Part shown: positions 13,341 through 15,748 of the stretch, in pieces | Layout: each line of letters opens with the position of its first letter | Position numbering within the stretch: the first letter of the stretch is position 1 | NCBI GenBank assembly: GCA_017455225.1 | Contig: JAFTBL010000027.1 | Span: forward strand, 1 to 15,748 | DNA: 15,748 bases | Reading direction: 5' to 3' | From: Oscillospiraceae bacterium | GTDB taxonomy: Bacteria > Bacillota_A > Clostridia > Oscillospirales > Oscillospiraceae | Notes under the pieces: model-generated | What the model saw: only the letters and a program-made list of their open reading frames with translations | Databases searched by the model: none | Told to the model about the DNA's origin: nothing | Translations under genes and position numbers: made by a program

Positions 13341-14207
13341 GTGGTACCTGTTTTACAGATCGACAATCTGACCCACACCTACAGTCCGGACACGCCCTTT
13401 TGCCACAACGCGGTAGAGGGGATGTCGTTTTCCGTGATGCCGGGCGAATTCGTGGGCGTGATCGGGCATACCGGCTCCGGCAAATCCACGCTGATCCAGC
13501 ACCTGAACGGCCTGCTCAAGCCCACGGCGGGGCACGTGTATGTGAAAGGACACGACATCTGGGAAAAGCCCAAGGAGATCCGCAAGGTGCGCTTTCAGGT
13601 GGGGCTGGTGTTCCAATACCCGGAATATCAGCTGTTTGAGGAGACGGCGTATAAGGATATCGCCTTCGGCCCCCGGAACATGGGGCTTCCGGAGGAGGAG
13701 ATCGACCGGCGCGTCCGCGCCGCAGCCTCGCTGGTGGGTCTGCAGGAGGATGTGCTGGAGCGCTCGCCCTTCGAGCTCTCCGGCGGGCAGAAGCGCCGGG
13801 TGGCCATTGCCGGGGTGATCGCCATGGAGCCGGAGGTGCTGATTCTGGACGAGCCTACGGCGGGGCTGGATCCCCGGGGCGCGGACATGATCCTGCGCCA
13901 GATCCGGGAGTATCACAGCGCCCGCGGCACCACGGTGATTTTGGTGAGTCACAGCATGGAGGAGATCGCCCGGTGCGTGGATCGGGTGCTGGTGCTGGCG
14001 CACTCCCGCATCTGCATGGACGGCACGCCCGCCCAGGTGTTTGCCCGGGCGGAGGAGCTGACGGCCATCGGGCTGGACGTGCCCCAGACCACCAAGGTGG
14101 CCCGCGCCCTGCGCCGCCGCGGCGTGGCAGTGGACGAGGCGGTGTACACGGTGGAGGAGCTGCAGCGGCAGCTGCTGGCGCTGAAAGGGGGCGGCAGCGG
14201 ATGCTGA
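13341..14207 (+). CDS. ecfA2: ECF transporter ATPase EcfA2
   Basis: This is the second ATPase of the ECF module, 288 residues. It has Walker A GHTGSGKS (42-49), the Q-loop VFQYPEYQLFEETAYKDIAFG, the signature LSGGQKRRVAIAG, Walker B ILILDEPTAGLDP and the H-loop VSHSMEEIA. The Q-loop and DEPTAGLDP distinguish it from EcfA1. No ATG fits; the GTG at 13341, 5 bases after the ecfA1 stop, gives the normal family length, with AAGGAG about 12 bases upstream (a rather long gap). The longer open frame upstream runs out of frame through ecfA1 and is not real. Its end overlaps the ecfT start by 7 bases. Confidence 0.94.
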   Translation: MVPVLQIDNLTHTYSPDTPFCHNAVEGMSFSVMPGEFVGVIGHTGSGKSTLIQHLNGLLKPTAGHVYVKGHDIWEKPKEIRKVRFQVGLVFQYPEYQLFEETAYKDIAFGPRNMGLPEEEIDRRVRAAASLVGLQEDVLERSPFELSGGQKRRVAIAGVIAMEPEVLILDEPTAGLDPRGADMILRQIREYHSARGTTVILVSHSMEEIARCVDRVLVLAHSRICMDGTPAQVFARAEELTAIGLDVPQTTKVARALRRRGVAVDEAVYTVEELQRQLLALKGGGSGC

Positions 14208-15007
14208 AGGATATCACGCTGGGGCAGTTTTTCCCCGGTACCACGGTGATCCACCGGCTGGATCCGCGCACCAAGCTTTTGTGCGTGGTGCTGTATATCG
14301 TGGCGCTGTTTTGTGCCAAGTGGTTTGTAAGCTACGCGCTGGTGGCGGCGATGCTGGCCCTGTGCGTGATCTTGAGCCGGGTGCCGCTGCGCGCCATGAG
14401 CCGGGGACTGCGGACGGTGTATATCATCGTGGTCTTCACGGCGGTGATGAACCTCTTTTTCACCCCCGGCACTCCGGTCAGCGACCTGCCGGTGCTGCGC
14501 AGCATCACCGTGGAGGGCGCCTACGCCGCCGGCTTCATGGTGGCGCGGATCGTGCTGCTGATCACCGGCACGTTTCTTCTGACCTATACTACCAGCCCCA
14601 TTGCGCTGACTGACGCGCTGGACGACCTGCTCTCGCCGCTGAAGAAGCTGCATTTTCCCGTGCACGAGCTGACGCTGATGATGTCGCTGGCACTGCGGTT
14701 CATCCCTACGCTGATTGAGGAGACGGACAAGATCATGTCCGCTCAAAAGGCTCGCGGCGCCGACTTTGAAAGCGGCAGCATCGTGCGCCGGGCCAAGGCG
14801 CTGCTGCCGATCCTGATCCCGCTGTTCGTGGGCGCGTTTCGCCGCGCCGACGAGTTGGCCACCGCCATGGAATGCCGTTGCTACCACGGCGGCGAGGGGC
14901 GCACGGCGCTGCACGTGCTGCGCTACCGCGCCGCGGACTGGGCTGCGTTGCTGGTGTTTGCCGCGCTGGTGGCGGCGGTGATCGTTCTGCGGCACTGGAG
15001 TTTGTGA
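14201..15007 (+). CDS. ecfT: ECF transporter transmembrane component EcfT
   Basis: EcfT is the 268-residue membrane scaffold that links EcfA1/EcfA2 to an interchangeable substrate-binding S-component. The N-terminus (HRLDPRTKLL) is the family signature. Hydrophobic segments follow at about 26-65 and 70-90, in the middle, and at the C-terminus (AALLVFAALVAAVIVL). The two coupling motifs that insert into the ATPases are visible: AQKARGADFES and AMECRCYHGGEGRT. The ATG at 14201 lies inside the end of ecfA2, with a G-rich Shine-Dalgarno about 9 bases upstream. No S-component gene is adjacent, which is typical for group II modules that serve many scattered S-components. Confidence 0.95.
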   Translation: MLKDITLGQFFPGTTVIHRLDPRTKLLCVVLYIVALFCAKWFVSYALVAAMLALCVILSRVPLRAMSRGLRTVYIIVVFTAVMNLFFTPGTPVSDLPVLRSITVEGAYAAGFMVARIVLLITGTFLLTYTTSPIALTDALDDLLSPLKKLHFPVHELTLMMSLALRFIPTLIEETDKIMSAQKARGADFESGSIVRRAKALLPILIPLFVGAFRRADELATAMECRCYHGGEGRTALHVLRYRAADWAALLVFAALVAAVIVLRHWSL

Positions 15008-15031
15008 CAGGGAGAGAGGAGGGCGGCGCCC

Positions 15032-15748
15032 GTGCGGAATATCGCACTGATCTTATCCTATAACGGCACCGCCTATCACGGCTGGCAGGTGCAGAAAAAC
15101 GAGGTTACCGTGGCGGAAACGCTGGAGCGGGCGCTGTCCATGGTCTGCGGCGAGAGCGTGCGCGTGGTGGGCTGCGGTCGCACCGATGCCGGCGTCCATG
15201 CCGAGCATTACGTGGCCAATTTTCACACTGCCTCCCGCATCCCCACAGAGCGGCTGCCCTTTGCGGTGAACACCCATTTGCCGGAGGACATCGCCGTGCG
15301 CAGCGCCTTTGACGTGGCGGAGGATTTCAACGCCATCGGCTCGTGCCTGCGCAAGGAATACACCTATCGCATCTACCACGGCCGGGTGCAGGACCCCTTC
15401 TACGTTCACCGCGCCTGTTTTTACCCCAAGCGGCTGGATGAGGAGCGGATGGACCGGGCGGCCCGGGCCTTTGAGGGCACTCACGATTTTGCCGCCGTGC
15501 GCAGCGTGGGCACCAACGTGAAAAGCACGGTGCGCACCGTGTACTACTGCCGGGTGGCGCGAAACGGGGCGCTTTTGGAGTTGAAGGTATGCGCCAACGG
15601 ATTTTTGTATAACATGGTACGGGCCATCACCGGCACCGTGCTCTATGCGGCGGAGGGGAAGCTGGAGCCGGAGGAGATCCCCGCCATTCTCGCCTCCGGC
15701 AACCGGACGCTGGCAGGGCCTACGGCGCCCCCCGGCGGACTGTACCTG
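15032..15748 (+). CDS. truA: tRNA pseudouridine synthase A (3' end cut by the window)
   Basis: TruA converts uridines 38-40 of the tRNA anticodon arm to pseudouridine. The 239 residues present include YNGTAYHGWQ at the N-terminus, the catalytic motif GCGRTDAGVHA with Asp52, the ECF-like order of LRKEYTYRI and FEGTHDFAAV blocks, and FLYNMVRAITGT near the C-terminus. The frame runs open to the window end at GGLYL, which in the family is only a few residues from the stop. The GTG at 15032 follows GAGGAGG by 9 bases. The ecfA1-ecfA2-ecfT-truA order is a common Firmicute arrangement. Confidence 0.95.
   Translation, partial: MRNIALILSYNGTAYHGWQVQKNEVTVAETLERALSMVCGESVRVVGCGRTDAGVHAEHYVANFHTASRIPTERLPFAVNTHLPEDIAVRSAFDVAEDFNAIGSCLRKEYTYRIYHGRVQDPFYVHRACFYPKRLDEERMDRAARAFEGTHDFAAVRSVGTNVKSTVRTVYYCRVARNGALLELKVCANGFLYNMVRAITGTVLYAAEGKLEPEEIPAILASGNRTLAGPTAPPGGLYL

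Overview
The window looks like chromosomal DNA of a GC-rich, endospore-forming, Gram-positive member of the Clostridia, most likely an Oscillospiraceae-type gut anaerobe. The evidence is spoIIR (sporulation), a complete group II ECF transporter core, mrnC and rqcH (typical Firmicute RNA and ribosome quality-control genes), strong GGAGG-type ribosome binding sites, near-consensus housekeeping promoters and high GC. Exact taxonomy cannot be read from the sequence. I see no tRNA, rRNA, CRISPR array, insertion sequence or prophage gene.

Left end (1-1443). On the minus strand, thiT (S-component for thiamine) has a complete control region: a consensus promoter, a TPP riboswitch and an intrinsic terminator just before the ribosome binding site. 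The thiT reading frame is broken near position 102, so the last part of the protein lies in another frame. Next comes a small basic membrane-like protein of unknown function (minus strand), whose 3' end runs into a strong terminator hairpin. It is divergent from the next block.

Plus-strand block 1 (1444-7653) is one tightly packed run from a single visible promoter to a strong terminator. It begins with a three-gene cassette: a condensation/acetyltransferase-fold acyltransferase, a zinc-ribbon membrane protein and an alpha/beta hydrolase. Then come a MOFRL-type glycerate 2-kinase, mini-ribonuclease III (mrnC) and the ribosome quality-control factor rqcH. The cassette is the best candidate here for an uncharacterised system, probably making and removing an acyl ester on an envelope or lipid molecule (inference). 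A small DUF378 membrane protein on the minus strand converges on the same terminator.

Block 2 (8042-10890) holds a DUF1015 protein with its own promoter, ispE (isoprenoid synthesis, start overlapping by 4 bases) and spoIIR (forespore-to-mother-cell signalling). A terminator-like hairpin lies between ispE and spoIIR, and its 3' arm is also the spoIIR ribosome binding site.

Block 3 (11053 to the window end) starts at a consensus promoter. It encodes an RNA-methyltransferase-like protein, a VanZ-family membrane protein, the ECF energising module EcfA1-EcfA2-EcfT, and truA (tRNA pseudouridine synthase, cut by the window edge). The ECF module has no S-component beside it, so it probably serves scattered S-components. 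ThiT, at the other end of the window, would be one if its frame is intact in the living cell.
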